A DNA stretch of 34,640 nt. Origin: Colwellia sp. GTDB lineage: Bacteria; Pseudomonadota; Gammaproteobacteria; Enterobacterales; Alteromonadaceae. The position numbers were made by a program, and so were the translations under genes. This document shows positions 17,417-26,913 of the stretch, piece by piece (within the stretch, counting starts at the first letter, position 1; the number at the start of each line of letters is the position of its first letter). The stretch lies in contig JADGDH010000004.1 in the NCBI GenBank assembly GCA_016745015.1, positions 5,140-39,779 of the forward strand. Reading direction: 5' to 3'. A model generated the notes under the pieces. It saw nothing but the letters and a program-made list of their open reading frames with translations. It had not been told where the DNA came from and made no database searches.

Positions 17417-19090
17417 TTATAATGACTCAACAAAATCAATAAGTTGCTGGCGCTCTTCTTGGCTAAGAGCCATAAATGCTTCTTTGCGTGATTCTGCTTC
17501 ACCATCGTGCCATAAAATAGCTTCTTCTATGGTTCTTGCTCTACCGTCATGTAAGAAGGTCGCCTTTGGATTTACGGTTTTGACTAAGCCTATTCCCCAA
17601 AGTGCAGGTGTTTTCCACTCTGAACCAGAAGCATCACCTTGAATTAAGCCATCAGCTAGCCCATCACATCGTTGCACATACATACATTCTGCACCTGTCG
17701 TACATGAATCACCAATATCTGTTTCACGTGTGACGACACAAGATCCACCCATATCATGAAGTAATAAATCTGTGTACGGGAAAATAGTTTGCTCAGATAA
17801 CATAGCAATAGGCTCAGCATTTTCTTCTAAGCCTGTTAGTGTTAATTTACCTAACACGCTACCCTTAGCTTCACCCGTTACATGCCTAGGAGTATGACAA
17901 TCTACACATTGAGTATCAAAAAATAACTTTCTACCAGCAATGATATTTTCATCCCAAGTGCTATTGTTTTTATCAAAACCTCGGCGAGCAGGCACGCCTA
18001 ATGTTCGGTTATAAAATTCAACCAGTGCTAAGTTTTTATCAGAAAAATCATGTTCGCTACCTACTTTACTTTCTTGATCTGCAGCCATTTGACAAGCTTG
18101 CTGTTGTTCAGTACAAGACTCGTTAGGAAAAATACTATTAGAAATACCGATGTCGCCACCATAAGCACCAGCTACTTGCTGTAATACCGATGTATTTTGT
18201 GCTTTATAAGCAAAACGTCCTAGTTTTGTTTCACCGCTAAATACATCAAGTGCCATAGATGCTCGACCTGAAATGTCATTTCCATCGGTATCATTTTCAT
18301 CAGCTAAAGAAATAATGTTTGCAGCAGGAATTGCATCTAGTAAGCCAACACCAAAAGCTTGTGGAGCTATACGGACAGAAAAGCGAATGTTTTCCATAAA
18401 TAAACCAAAGCTTAAATTTTTAATTTTGTAAATTGGATTTCTTAATTCATAACTGGTGCCATCGGGATATGTACCATTAATTGTTTCATATACGATGAAC
18501 GGGAAGGCTTCACCATATAACTCTGTACCGTTAATAGAGCCATCGTGAATAGATATACCAGAGCTAAAATCAGGCGTTTTAAAGCTTTGTACAGCGAAAG
18601 GTTGTAATTGGTCACCATAAATTGGGTCAGCTGCACCAGTGTTATTGCCTAGTTTAAGTAACATACTTAACATAGGTGCTGTCGGTGATGCTGGTATGTT
18701 ACCTCGCCCGTCATTTATGTGACAACCTTGACAACTCCCCGTACTTAGCATGGGACCAATATCTCTATCTGGCGTACGAAACAAATGATCACCTGAAGTG
18801 AAAAAACCATCTAATTTAAAATTGTCAGCAATCATTTTCGGACGTGTACTAAAAGCATCTTCGTTATTTTTAAACACTGTTGCATCACCACCAGGTAAAT
18901 GTTCTTTAGGATCAACAGTATTATTGATTAATGGGGATAAACCACTGTGATCAACAATTGGTTCTGGTGTTGGAGTAACGACAGATTTTGTTTCATTAGA
19001 TCCACCGCCACCGCATGCTGTTAAGGCTATAGAAAGTACACCTAATATTATGGTGGGTTGGATACTTGAAAAATAGGACTTGTTTTTCAT
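17417..19090 (-). CDS. Di-haem oxidoreductase (DHOR) family lipoprotein
   Basis: 557 aa; lipobox LTACGGGG; two CxxCH motifs (SCQGCHI, QCVDCHTP); FLHDGRARTIEEAILWHDGEA; extra Cys-rich insert. Confidence 0.88.
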   Translation of the reverse strand: MKNKSYFSSIQPTIILGVLSIALTACGGGGSNETKSVVTPTPEPIVDHSGLSPLINNTVDPKEHLPGGDATVFKNNEDAFSTRPKMIADNFKLDGFFTSGDHLFRTPDRDIGPMLSTGSCQGCHINDGRGNIPASPTAPMLSMLLKLGNNTGAADPIYGDQLQPFAVQSFKTPDFSSGISIHDGSINGTELYGEAFPFIVYETINGTYPDGTSYELRNPIYKIKNLSFGLFMENIRFSVRIAPQAFGVGLLDAIPAANIISLADENDTDGNDISGRASMALDVFSGETKLGRFAYKAQNTSVLQQVAGAYGGDIGISNSIFPNESCTEQQQACQMAADQESKVGSEHDFSDKNLALVEFYNRTLGVPARRGFDKNNSTWDENIIAGRKLFFDTQCVDCHTPRHVTGEAKGSVLGKLTLTGLEENAEPIAMLSEQTIFPYTDLLLHDMGGSCVVTRETDIGDSCTTGAECMYVQRCDGLADGLIQGDASGSEWKTPALWGIGLVKTVNPKATFLHDGRARTIEEAILWHDGEAESRKEAFMALSQEERQQLIDFVESL

Positions 19091-19188
19091 TGTTATTGTT
19101 CCACTTCAGCTTCAATTAATAATTATGATTACTTGTAACTATAAAAGTTTTTTTTATTTGATATATTGATCTTAATCGCAAATGTTAA

Positions 19189-19203
19189 AGATAACTATTG
19201 TTA
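19189..19203. promoter_or_regulatory. Fur-box-like sequence upstream of the DHOR gene
   Basis: AGATAACTATTGTTA resembles the 7-1-7 Fur pattern TGATAATnATTATCA (10 of 14 defined positions by eye). Confidence 0.3.
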
Positions 19204-19219
19204 TTCTTTATTAGAAAGG

Positions 19220-19247
19220 AAAAAATAGGCTCGAAAGCCTATTTTTT
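19220..19247. terminator. Intra-cluster bidirectional hairpin terminator after imelysin gene
   Basis: AAAAAATAGGCT-CGAA-AGCCTATTTTTT: perfect 12-bp stem with tetraloop and A/T tracts on both sides. Confidence 0.8.
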
Positions 19248-19278
19248 AGCAAAAATGCATTATATAACTACATTAGCT

Positions 19279-20667
19279 TTAAATGTCTTCTTCAGTATCT
19301 TGACGAATATCGCCAGCTGATACACCTAAAGCATCTATTGCTTGTTCAATTTCATCTGTTTGCTTAACTAAAGCTTTAATTACTGCCACAACATTTGGTT
19401 GTTCAATACCTTCTTGAATCAATACATCAAACGGTGTACCTGTTTTCGCTTTAGTATCAACAACGGCAGCAGCAGACATTGTAGCTTCTAAAGAACCACG
19501 TAAAGAATTTGCTAGTTCGTGATCACCACCAACAACTAATAAGTCGTAGATAGATGCACCCGAAATTACTTCGCCATCAATACGTGTGTATTGTGCGTTG
19601 AAAGTATTTTGAACACCTTTAGCATTTAAGAAAATATCTCTGTGAGTATTATCACTAAAACATGAATGTTCATCTTCTTGTGAATCAGTAGTTAGGGCTA
19701 TGTTGATGCGCTCACCTGCTAACTCACCAAAACTTAAACGACCCATACCTTCTAAAATTTTAGCTAAAGATACATCTCCACCAGTAATGAATGCTTTGTA
19801 GTGTGTACCTGTAACAGGTTCCCATGCGTTAACAATAGGCTCTAAATCAGCAATAAGTAAATCAGCTACGGCAGTTAAATATTGACCACGACGAGTACAT
19901 GTTGTTGGTGTAACAGTGTTACCAGCACCAGAAGTACAAGTGCCGTCAAGTGCATAATCAGTTACAGGACGTTGACCACCACTGCTATCACGAGTACCTG
20001 CACCAGCTAGATCTGTATTTAAATCTTGCCCCCAAAGTAAAAATTCAACTGCGTGATAACCCGTTGTTACATTACGCTCATCTTCACCATGCTCAAAAGC
20101 ACCTGCAATAGATGCGGCATCAATGGTTGGGAAATCAGTAGTGTTAGCTATAATATTGTTTGCTAAGGCATTAGCTGGAGTTTCAGGACCAGAATCACCA
20201 TCTACTTCTACAGCAACATAATCAATAATTGCTTCACCTAAAGGCCAAGCATTTATTTTACCTTCAGGGCCATCGCCTTCTTCACCAATAGTACCATCAT
20301 CTTTTAGCGCATCAATTGGTCCTACACGAAAGCGATAAACTTCAGTTTGTCCGTATGGTTCGCGAGAATCTATCCATGCTTTCTTCGCTGCTTTCATGTT
20401 GATTTCATTGGGTAAAGCAACAAAAGTAGTAATTGCCGTACGTAATGATTGTGCGGCAATAAGTGAGTCAGAATAAGCCGCATAAGCAATATTGGCATTG
20501 GTTTTCAATACGTCATCGCGTGTTACAAAAGTACTTACACCGTTAGTGCCATTAGCACCATTTTCGCCAGTAATACCTGCTTGACCATCATCACCATCGT
20601 CAACACAAGCAGTTAAAGAGCATGCCATAAGTAAAGCAACAGATACTTTTTTAAGGTTAAAGTTCAT
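19279..20667 (-). CDS. Imelysin family (IrpA-like) lipoprotein
   Basis: 462 aa; lipobox SLTAC; GYHAVEFLLWGQD matches the imelysin GxHxxE motif; SFGELAGERI. Confidence 0.9.
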   Translation of the reverse strand: MNFNLKKVSVALLMACSLTACVDDGDDGQAGITGENGANGTNGVSTFVTRDDVLKTNANIAYAAYSDSLIAAQSLRTAITTFVALPNEINMKAAKKAWIDSREPYGQTEVYRFRVGPIDALKDDGTIGEEGDGPEGKINAWPLGEAIIDYVAVEVDGDSGPETPANALANNIIANTTDFPTIDAASIAGAFEHGEDERNVTTGYHAVEFLLWGQDLNTDLAGAGTRDSSGGQRPVTDYALDGTCTSGAGNTVTPTTCTRRGQYLTAVADLLIADLEPIVNAWEPVTGTHYKAFITGGDVSLAKILEGMGRLSFGELAGERINIALTTDSQEDEHSCFSDNTHRDIFLNAKGVQNTFNAQYTRIDGEVISGASIYDLLVVGGDHELANSLRGSLEATMSAAAVVDTKAKTGTPFDVLIQEGIEQPNVVAVIKALVKQTDEIEQAIDALGVSAGDIRQDTEEDI

Positions 20668-20749
20668 TTTTTTTCCAGTTAGTCAGGTTAATATAAGGAT
20701 TTTTATTTGAAAACATTGTAAACAAAGGTAATCGTAATAGCAAGCTTGA

Positions 20750-20764
20750 TACGAATGATTTGCA
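20750..20764. promoter_or_regulatory. Fur-box-like sequence upstream of the first imelysin gene
   Basis: TACGAATGATTTGCA (reverse complement TGCAAATCATTCGTA) partly matches the 7-1-7 Fur pattern. Confidence 0.25.
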
Positions 20765-20777
20765 TTTAAGTTAATAA

Positions 20778-20807
20778 TTAAGAAAAGTGCCTGTGTACTT
20801 TTCTTAA
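20778..20807 (-). terminator. Hairpin downstream of cysG-like gene
   Basis: TTAAGAAAAGT-8nt-ACTTTTCTTAA, perfect 11-bp stem. Confidence 0.5.
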
Positions 20808-20896
20808 AAAGAACAATAAGAAAGTTATAGAAGGAAACTTACTCCAAACTCTTTTACAAACAAGGCTAAGTTGATTTTTGTCAGGCTGTGTAAGCT

Positions 20897-21862
20897 TTAT
20901 TCGCCACTAATAATTTTTTTGACTATTATTCCGCTTTGTATTAGCGCTTCATTTTGAGGCAAAGCTTCATTGTCTGATAACAAATAAATAACCTTTTTTC
21001 CTTGTTTGGCAAGTTCAATCGCATGTTGATAATTAATTAATATACTTGAATTTATATCTTGTGGAAATTTCTCCGCATCGCGACGTATGTACTCAATTAA
21101 CTCAATATTTACTTCATCATCATAAAATACGGCATCGGCAAATTGCATAGCACGGTGGGCACTTAACGTTAAGTTGTCTGGATTACCTTCTTTAGTGTGA
21201 ATAAAAATAATTTCACCGCAAGGAAGTGCTATTTTTTGTTTGATGCTGGCAATTAATTGTTGCTCGGCTTGCTGTTGATTACCGTTCAGTACTGCTTGTC
21301 CTATTGGACCTTTAAGGGTACTTTCCCAAAAACTGCGTCTATTACGTAAACCCTTTACTCTAGCCTTAACATGATCGCGGAATTTATAGGAAAAATCAGC
21401 TAGCTTGCCATAAGCTTGTGGTAGTGATCTTTCTATTTGCTCCCGCAACATGCGAATTAAAATAGGTGAACAGCCAGAACTTGATAAAGCAATAATCATT
21501 GGGCTTCTATCAATAATAGCAGGCGTTATATAGGTACAGAGATCAGGTTGATCAACGACATTGGTTAATATCTTTAATGGTGTTGCTTCTTGGTAAATAG
21601 CTTTATTGACAGACATATTATCAGTAGCGGCTATTACTAAAGTAATAGTCGTTAAATGTCCTGTTTGATAATCATGTTTCAGCCATGTTAATTGATGTAT
21701 GTTTATTAACCTCTCTACACTAGTGCAAACATTTTTGCTCATCACCGTGATGTTAGATGTAGATTTTAATAACAACTCAATTTTACGGGTAGCGACTTCT
21801 CCACCGCCAATTACCATGGCTGATATTTTTTTTGCATCGAGAAAAACAGGAAAGTATTTCAT
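20897..21862 (-). CDS. Siroheme synthase-like protein: precorrin-2 dehydrogenase/ferrochelatase domain plus truncated methyltransferase-like C-terminus
   Basis: 321 aa; MKYFPVFLDAKKISAMVIGGGEVATRKIELLL and IIALSSSGCSPILIRMLREQIE match CysG/Met8 N-terminal domain; C-terminal ~100 aa resembles the start of the SUMT domain but lacks GDPFIFGRG. Confidence 0.85.
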   Translation of the reverse strand: MKYFPVFLDAKKISAMVIGGGEVATRKIELLLKSTSNITVMSKNVCTSVERLINIHQLTWLKHDYQTGHLTTITLVIAATDNMSVNKAIYQEATPLKILTNVVDQPDLCTYITPAIIDRSPMIIALSSSGCSPILIRMLREQIERSLPQAYGKLADFSYKFRDHVKARVKGLRNRRSFWESTLKGPIGQAVLNGNQQQAEQQLIASIKQKIALPCGEIIFIHTKEGNPDNLTLSAHRAMQFADAVFYDDEVNIELIEYIRRDAEKFPQDINSSILINYQHAIELAKQGKKVIYLLSDNEALPQNEALIQSGIIVKKIISGE

Positions 21863-21889
21863 TGTGTGGCGCTAGCTAACTAATTTTTC

Positions 21890-22375
21890 TTACTTTAACA
21901 CTAATTGTTTTTTGCTGATAGCCAAGCCATTGCTATCACCATAAATATACTGACCCGCTATAAACTCAAGGTTAGCAAATTTAATGTTTTTATTAACTTC
22001 ACCAACACCCAACTTTTCAGTTTTAATAGGGTTGCAACCCAAAGCTTTCACACCTAAAGCTAGTGTTGCAATAGTGCCTGCATCACGAATGCAGCCATTA
22101 ATAACAATACCTTGCCAACCATTTTTTACGGCTAATTCGGCTAACATATCACCCAGTAATGCTCTGGTTAAACTGCCTTTACCATCAACTACCATTACTT
22201 TGCCAGTGCCGTCAGTTGCTACTAACTCTTTTACTTTTGAATTGTCGTTAAAGCAATCAACAGTAATAATTTCACCTGAAAAAATAACTTTACCGCCATA
22301 ATCATTAAACAATGGCTCAGCTAATTGTAATTGCTCAGGATAAATATCAAATAAATCGGGAAGTAAATCTAGCAT
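21890..22375 (-). CDS. rraA: RraA family protein (regulator of RNase E activity)
   Basis: 161 aa; PLFNDYGGKVIFSGEIITVDCFNDN, GKVMVVDGKGSLTRALLGDMLAELAVKNGWQGIVINGCIRD. Confidence 0.85.
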   Translation of the reverse strand: MLDLLPDLFDIYPEQLQLAEPLFNDYGGKVIFSGEIITVDCFNDNSKVKELVATDGTGKVMVVDGKGSLTRALLGDMLAELAVKNGWQGIVINGCIRDAGTIATLALGVKALGCNPIKTEKLGVGEVNKNIKFANLEFIAGQYIYGDSNGLAISKKQLVLK

Positions 22376-22475
22376 AGTAATTTTCTCTTATCATGTGAAT
22401 TTGTTCCTACTCTATCATCAATAAATGATAAACTTACATCAAGCTCATTTATTGCCATTATTTATCGAGAAAAAA

Positions 22476-23357
22476 ATGCCTTGGATACAACTTAGATTAA
22501 GCGCTAATGAAGAAACAGCTGAAAAATATAGTGATTGGCTTGTTGCTAGCGGCTCGCAAGCGGTTACTTTTATTGATGCCAAAGACACGCCAATTTATGA
22601 GCCATTACCCGGAGATGACGTTATTTATTGGTCAAATACCGTAGTCATGGGTTTATATGATGCCAGCCATGATATGGACAAGGTGATTAGTTACTTACAA
22701 GGTATTCACCCAGACAAAGCTGATATGAGATATAAGTTAGAGCAGTTAGAAGATAAAGACTGGGAACGTGAGTGGATGGATAATTTCCACCCAATGAAAT
22801 TTGGTGAACGTTTATGGATTTGCCCAAGCTGGTGTGATGTACCTGAGCCTGATGCAGTAAATGTTATGTTAGACCCTGGACTAGCCTTTGGTACAGGTAC
22901 ACACCCAACCACAGCGCTTTGTTTAACGTGGCTTGATAGTTTAGAGCTTCAAGATAAAACGGTAGTCGATTTTGGTTGTGGCTCTGGCATATTATCATTG
23001 GCCGCATTGAAGTTGGGTGCTAAAAAAGTCATTGGTATTGATATTGACCCACAAGCATTACAAGCAAGCCTTGCCAATGCTCAACGTAATAATGTTGATG
23101 ATAGATTAGAATTATACCTACCAAAAGATCAACCAACATTTAAAGCTGATGTAGTGGTCGCTAATATTTTAGCAGGACCATTACGTGAGTTAGCGCCTAC
23201 TATTGTAGAGTATGTTGGCGATAAAGGTTTATTAGCCCTGTCAGGCGTATTAGAAGAACAAGCTCAAACCCTACAAGCCATTTATGGTCAATGGTGCAAT
23301 ATGGATCCCGTTACTGTTCAAGAAGAGTGGGTGCGCTTAAATGGGCAACGGAAGTAA
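22476..23357 (+). CDS. prmA: Ribosomal protein L11 methyltransferase
   Basis: [13 protein letters not shown]... start; [55 protein letters not shown]. The ORF track extends upstream to 22425 but MPWIQ at 22476 is the likely start. Confidence 0.93.
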   Translation: MPWIQLRLSANEETAEKYSDWLVASGSQAVTFIDAKDTPIYEPLPGDDVIYWSNTVVMGLYDASHDMDKVISYLQGIHPDKADMRYKLEQLEDKDWEREWMDNFHPMKFGERLWICPSWCDVPEPDAVNVMLDPGLAFGTGTHPTTALCLTWLDSLELQDKTVVDFGCGSGILSLAALKLGAKKVIGIDIDPQALQASLANAQRNNVDDRLELYLPKDQPTFKADVVVANILAGPLRELAPTIVEYVGDKGLLALSGVLEEQAQTLQAIYGQWCNMDPVTVQEEWVRLNGQRK

Positions 23358-23395
23358 CTTATTAAAGAATGCAGAAGTATGAGTTAAGGGGGACA

Positions 23396-23411
23396 GGTGA
23401 TTTTTATCACA
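23396..23411. promoter_or_regulatory. CRP-like binding site upstream of dusB-fis
   Basis: GGTGATTTTTATCACA closely matches TGTGA-N6-TCACA. Confidence 0.55.
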
Positions 23412-23512
23412 GAAACTGAACTTCAATTGTACAAAAACTGTTCACATTAATAGTTTGGCAAAAGTCAATATCAAAAAAACAAAAAAAAACAAATATTGTT
23501 CAAATTCTATGC

Positions 23513-23549
23513 TTTTCAATTCGGAAAAAAACACGTAAACTTAGCGCCC
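23513..23549 (+). promoter_or_regulatory. Putative dusB-fis promoter with GC-rich discriminator
   Basis: -10 TAAACT (23536-23541) followed by TAGCGCCC; A-tract region upstream at about 23470-23494. Confidence 0.4.
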
Positions 23550-23590
23550 TTTTGCGGCAGTGCTTAAAAAACAGCCAGTGAGGTAATGGT

Positions 23591-24622
23591 TTGAAAATCG
23601 GCTCATATCAATTTGATAGTAACGTTTTTCTTGCCCCTATGGCAGGAATTACTGATCAGCCTTTTCGAGAATTATGTTGTCGATTAGGTGCTGGTTTAAC
23701 TGTGTCAGAAATGGTGTCGTCAAACCCTAAAGTATGGAATACCGAAAAATCTAAACTGAGAATGATTCACAGTAAAGAAGCTGGTATTCGCAGTGTACAA
23801 ATTGCAGGTAGTTGTCCTAATGAGTTAGCTTTTGCAGCTCAGATTAATGCTGAAAATGGTGCGCAGATTATTGATATTAATATGGGTTGCCCAGCAAAAA
23901 AGGTAAATAAAAAATTAGCGGGCTCTGCTTTATTAAAAGAGCCAGCGCAGGTTGAGCAAATTTTGAAATCTGTGGTGAATTCGGTAAATATTCCGGTTAC
24001 GTTAAAAATTCGCACTGGTTGGTGTGAAAACAGCCGTAACGGCATTGAAATAGCTAAAATTGCTCAAGAGAATGGTATTGCTTCGCTTGCAGTACACGGT
24101 CGAACTCGTAATGACTTTTATAAAGGCTATGCGGAATACGACACTATAAGAGCAATTAAACAAGCGGTTTCAATTCCTGTTGTGGCAAATGGCGATATAA
24201 CCTCGGTAGAAAAAGCCGAGCAAGTATTAAGCTATACTGGAGCTGATGCAATTATGATTGGCCGAGGTGCCCAAGGGCGACCTTGGATTTTTCGAGAAAT
24301 TAATCATTTTTTGAAAACAGGAACCAAATTACCTGCTCCCTCAGTGAATGAGGTGCGTTCAATATTACTTGGACACGTAAAGGAATTACATCAGTTTTAT
24401 GGTGACTACATGGGCGTAAGAATCGCTCGTAAACATGTGTCTTGGTATATACATTCTCTTGCTTTATTAGGTAAAGAGCTAGGTAAAGAAAAAGGTGAAG
24501 GTTATACGCAGCATTTTGCTGATGACCGAGGCAAAGCTTTTAGAGCTACTTTTAATGGTTTGTCGTCAACAAGTGAACAACTTGAGGCGTTAGATCTTTG
24601 TTTTGATCAACTAGTTCACTAA
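23591..24622 (+). CDS. dusB: tRNA-dihydrouridine synthase B (TTG start)
   Basis: 343 aa; [48 protein letters not shown]; immediately upstream of fis. Confidence 0.93.
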   Translation: MKIGSYQFDSNVFLAPMAGITDQPFRELCCRLGAGLTVSEMVSSNPKVWNTEKSKLRMIHSKEAGIRSVQIAGSCPNELAFAAQINAENGAQIIDINMGCPAKKVNKKLAGSALLKEPAQVEQILKSVVNSVNIPVTLKIRTGWCENSRNGIEIAKIAQENGIASLAVHGRTRNDFYKGYAEYDTIRAIKQAVSIPVVANGDITSVEKAEQVLSYTGADAIMIGRGAQGRPWIFREINHFLKTGTKLPAPSVNEVRSILLGHVKELHQFYGDYMGVRIARKHVSWYIHSLALLGKELGKEKGEGYTQHFADDRGKAFRATFNGLSSTSEQLEALDLCFDQLVH

Positions 24623-24668
24623 TGAGCTGTTGATTGTTTATTTTTATTAATAGAAAGAGTTGTACATT

Positions 24669-24956
24669 ATGTTCGAACAAAATATTTCTTCTCCGTTTAT
24701 CACTGGTGATATTCAAACGCAAACTAAAACGTCTCCATTACGTACACAAGCTAAAATAGCTATCAACAATTACTTAAAGCAGTTAAATGGTAACGACGTT
24801 GATGATATGTACGACCTTGTACTAAGTGAGATTGAAGCGCCAATGTTAGAAGAAGTAATGATGTATACGCGCGGTAATCAAACAAGAGCCGCAAACTTAT
24901 TAGGTATCAACCGTGGTACTTTACGTAAGAAATTAAAAAAATATGGTATGAACTAA
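24669..24956 (+). CDS. fis: DNA-binding protein Fis
   Basis: [10 protein letters not shown]...[30 protein letters not shown], near-identical C-terminus to E. coli Fis; ATG at 24669. Confidence 0.96.
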   Translation: MFEQNISSPFITGDIQTQTKTSPLRTQAKIAINNYLKQLNGNDVDDMYDLVLSEIEAPMLEEVMMYTRGNQTRAANLLGINRGTLRKKLKKYGMN

Positions 24957-24972
24957 ACCCGTATTTTTATAG

Positions 24973-24994
24973 AAAGCACCTTAGGGTGCTTTTA
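24973..24994 (+). terminator. Rho-independent terminator after fis
   Basis: AAAGCACC-TTAG-GGTGCTTT stem followed by T-rich sequence. Confidence 0.65.
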
Positions 24995-25038
24995 TTGTTT
25001 TTAATATTTGAAATTTTTTATAAGGTATACAAAAAATC

Positions 25039-26652
25039 ATGGATACTCCACGTCCAATTAAACGCGCACTGTTAAGTGTTTCAGATAAAACGGGTATTGT
25101 TGACTTTGCTCGTAGCTTGAGTGAAAAAGGTGTTGATCTACTTTCAACTGGCGGTACGGCAAAATTATTAGCTGAAAATGGTATTCCAGTAACAGAAGTG
25201 TCTGATTACACAGGTCACCCTGAAATTATGGATGGTCGTGTTAAAACATTACACCCTAAAGTACACGGCGGTATTTTAGCACGTCGCGATATGGATGAAA
25301 CCGTAATGCAGGAAAACAACATCAGTGCGATTGATATGGTTGTGGTTAACTTATATCCATTTGCAAATGCAGTTAGTGATAAAAACTGTACCTTAGAAAA
25401 TGCTATTGAAAACATTGATATTGGCGGGCCAACAATGGTACGCGCAGCTGCAAAAAATCACAAAGATGTGACTATTGTTGTTAATGCGGGTGATTACTCT
25501 CGTGTTATTGATGAAATGAATGGCAATAATGATTCATTAACGTATCAAACACGTTTTGATTTAGCGATTGCTGCTTATGAGCATACTGCAAGCTACGATG
25601 GTATGATTGCTAACTACTTTGGTAAAATGTTACCCGCTTACAGTGAAAAAGAAACACCAGCCGCTTTTGATTCTCTAACAAGTGAAAAGGTTAAATTCCC
25701 TCGTACTTTTAATAGCCAATTTATTAAAACGCAAGACTTACGCTACGGTGAAAATTCTCATCAAGATGCTGCTTTTTATAAAGAAGCAACGCCTGAAGAA
25801 GCGTCAATTTCTACTTCAATACAATTGCAAGGTAAAGCACTGTCATACAATAATATTGCTGACACTGATGCTGCGTTAGAATGTGTGAAAGAATTTGATG
25901 AGCCAGCCTGCGTTATCGTAAAGCATGCTAACCCGTGTGGCGTTTCAATTGGTGAGAACATTTTAGAAGCTTATGAAGGCGCTTATAAAACTGATCCAAC
26001 TTCAGCATTTGGCGGTATTATCGCTTTTAACCGTGAATTAGATGCAGACACTGCAGAAGCTATTGTTTCTCGTCAGTTTGTTGAAGTCATTATTGCTCCA
26101 AAAGTGTCGGATGCTGCGGCGCAAATTGTTGCGGCTAAGCCTAATTTACGTTTATTAGAATGCGGTCAGTGGGATAGTAAAACTTCAGGTTTTGATTATA
26201 AGCGTGTTAATGGTGGTTTATTAGTACAAGACAGAGATCAGGGCAGCGTAAGTAGCGATGATTTAAACGTTGTTACTAAACGCCAACCTACAGATGCAGA
26301 AATGCGTGATTTACAATTTTGTTGGAAAGTTGCTAAATACGTTAAATCTAATGCCATTGTTTATGTTAAAAATAGTATGACCATTGGTGTTGGTGCTGGT
26401 CAAATGAGCCGTGTTTATTCAGCTAAAGTTGCGGGTATTAAAGCGGCTGATGAAAACCTTGAAGTCATTGGCTCTGTTATGGCATCTGATGCGTTCTTCC
26501 CATTCCGTGATGGTTTAGATGCAGCAGCAGCAGCAGGCATCACTGCCGTAATTCAGCCAGGTGGTTCAATGCGTGATGATGAAGTTATTGCTGCAGCTGA
26601 TGAGCATAACATTGCTATGGTGTTTACATCAATGCGCCATTTTCGCCATTAA
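25039..26652 (+). CDS. purH: Bifunctional AICAR transformylase/IMP cyclohydrolase
   Basis: 537 aa; [82 protein letters not shown]. Confidence 0.97.
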   Translation: MDTPRPIKRALLSVSDKTGIVDFARSLSEKGVDLLSTGGTAKLLAENGIPVTEVSDYTGHPEIMDGRVKTLHPKVHGGILARRDMDETVMQENNISAIDMVVVNLYPFANAVSDKNCTLENAIENIDIGGPTMVRAAAKNHKDVTIVVNAGDYSRVIDEMNGNNDSLTYQTRFDLAIAAYEHTASYDGMIANYFGKMLPAYSEKETPAAFDSLTSEKVKFPRTFNSQFIKTQDLRYGENSHQDAAFYKEATPEEASISTSIQLQGKALSYNNIADTDAALECVKEFDEPACVIVKHANPCGVSIGENILEAYEGAYKTDPTSAFGGIIAFNRELDADTAEAIVSRQFVEVIIAPKVSDAAAQIVAAKPNLRLLECGQWDSKTSGFDYKRVNGGLLVQDRDQGSVSSDDLNVVTKRQPTDAEMRDLQFCWKVAKYVKSNAIVYVKNSMTIGVGAGQMSRVYSAKVAGIKAADENLEVIGSVMASDAFFPFRDGLDAAAAAGITAVIQPGGSMRDDEVIAAADEHNIAMVFTSMRHFRH

Positions 26653-26666
26653 TTTTGATTCTTGTC

Positions 26667-26750
26667 GTTGTTAGGCACAATTTAGTTGTCGAGTGTATTC
26701 ATTGACTAGCGTCAACTCCGTGCATTCTCCTATAAATTGAATCTAACAAC
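26667..26750. repeat. 84-bp imperfect palindrome (candidate MITE/intergenic palindromic repeat)
   Basis: GTTGTTAG...CAATTTA...TTGAC-TAGC-GTCAA...TAAATTG...CTAACAAC: three nested, symmetric complementary segments. Confidence 0.55.
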
Positions 26751-26913
26751 TTAAAGAACCTTTATTAAGGGTTATCTGTAAATAGTTTTAATGTAAAGTA
26801 GTGTTGATTTATTAGGTTACATAACAAATAAATTCAACACTGCTTGTTTATATATAATCTGCTATAACTAATGGTCTTTTTTTATTAATACCCCCACAGC
26901 TAATGGAAATATT

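Noticed and set aside
24957-25038. PurR box upstream of purH
   Set aside because: Looked for ACGCAAACGTTTGCGT-like sequence between fis and purH; only the fis terminator is evident.
25682-25879. 65-aa ORF inside purH (+ strand, other frame)
   Set aside because: Fully contained in purH, Lys/Leu-rich, out-of-frame artefact.
26667-26750. Integron attC site
   Set aside because: GTTAGGC and ATCTAAC fit GTTRRRY/RYYYAAC, but the order is reversed on both strands (GTT box first, AAC box last), and there is no integrase or cassette array.
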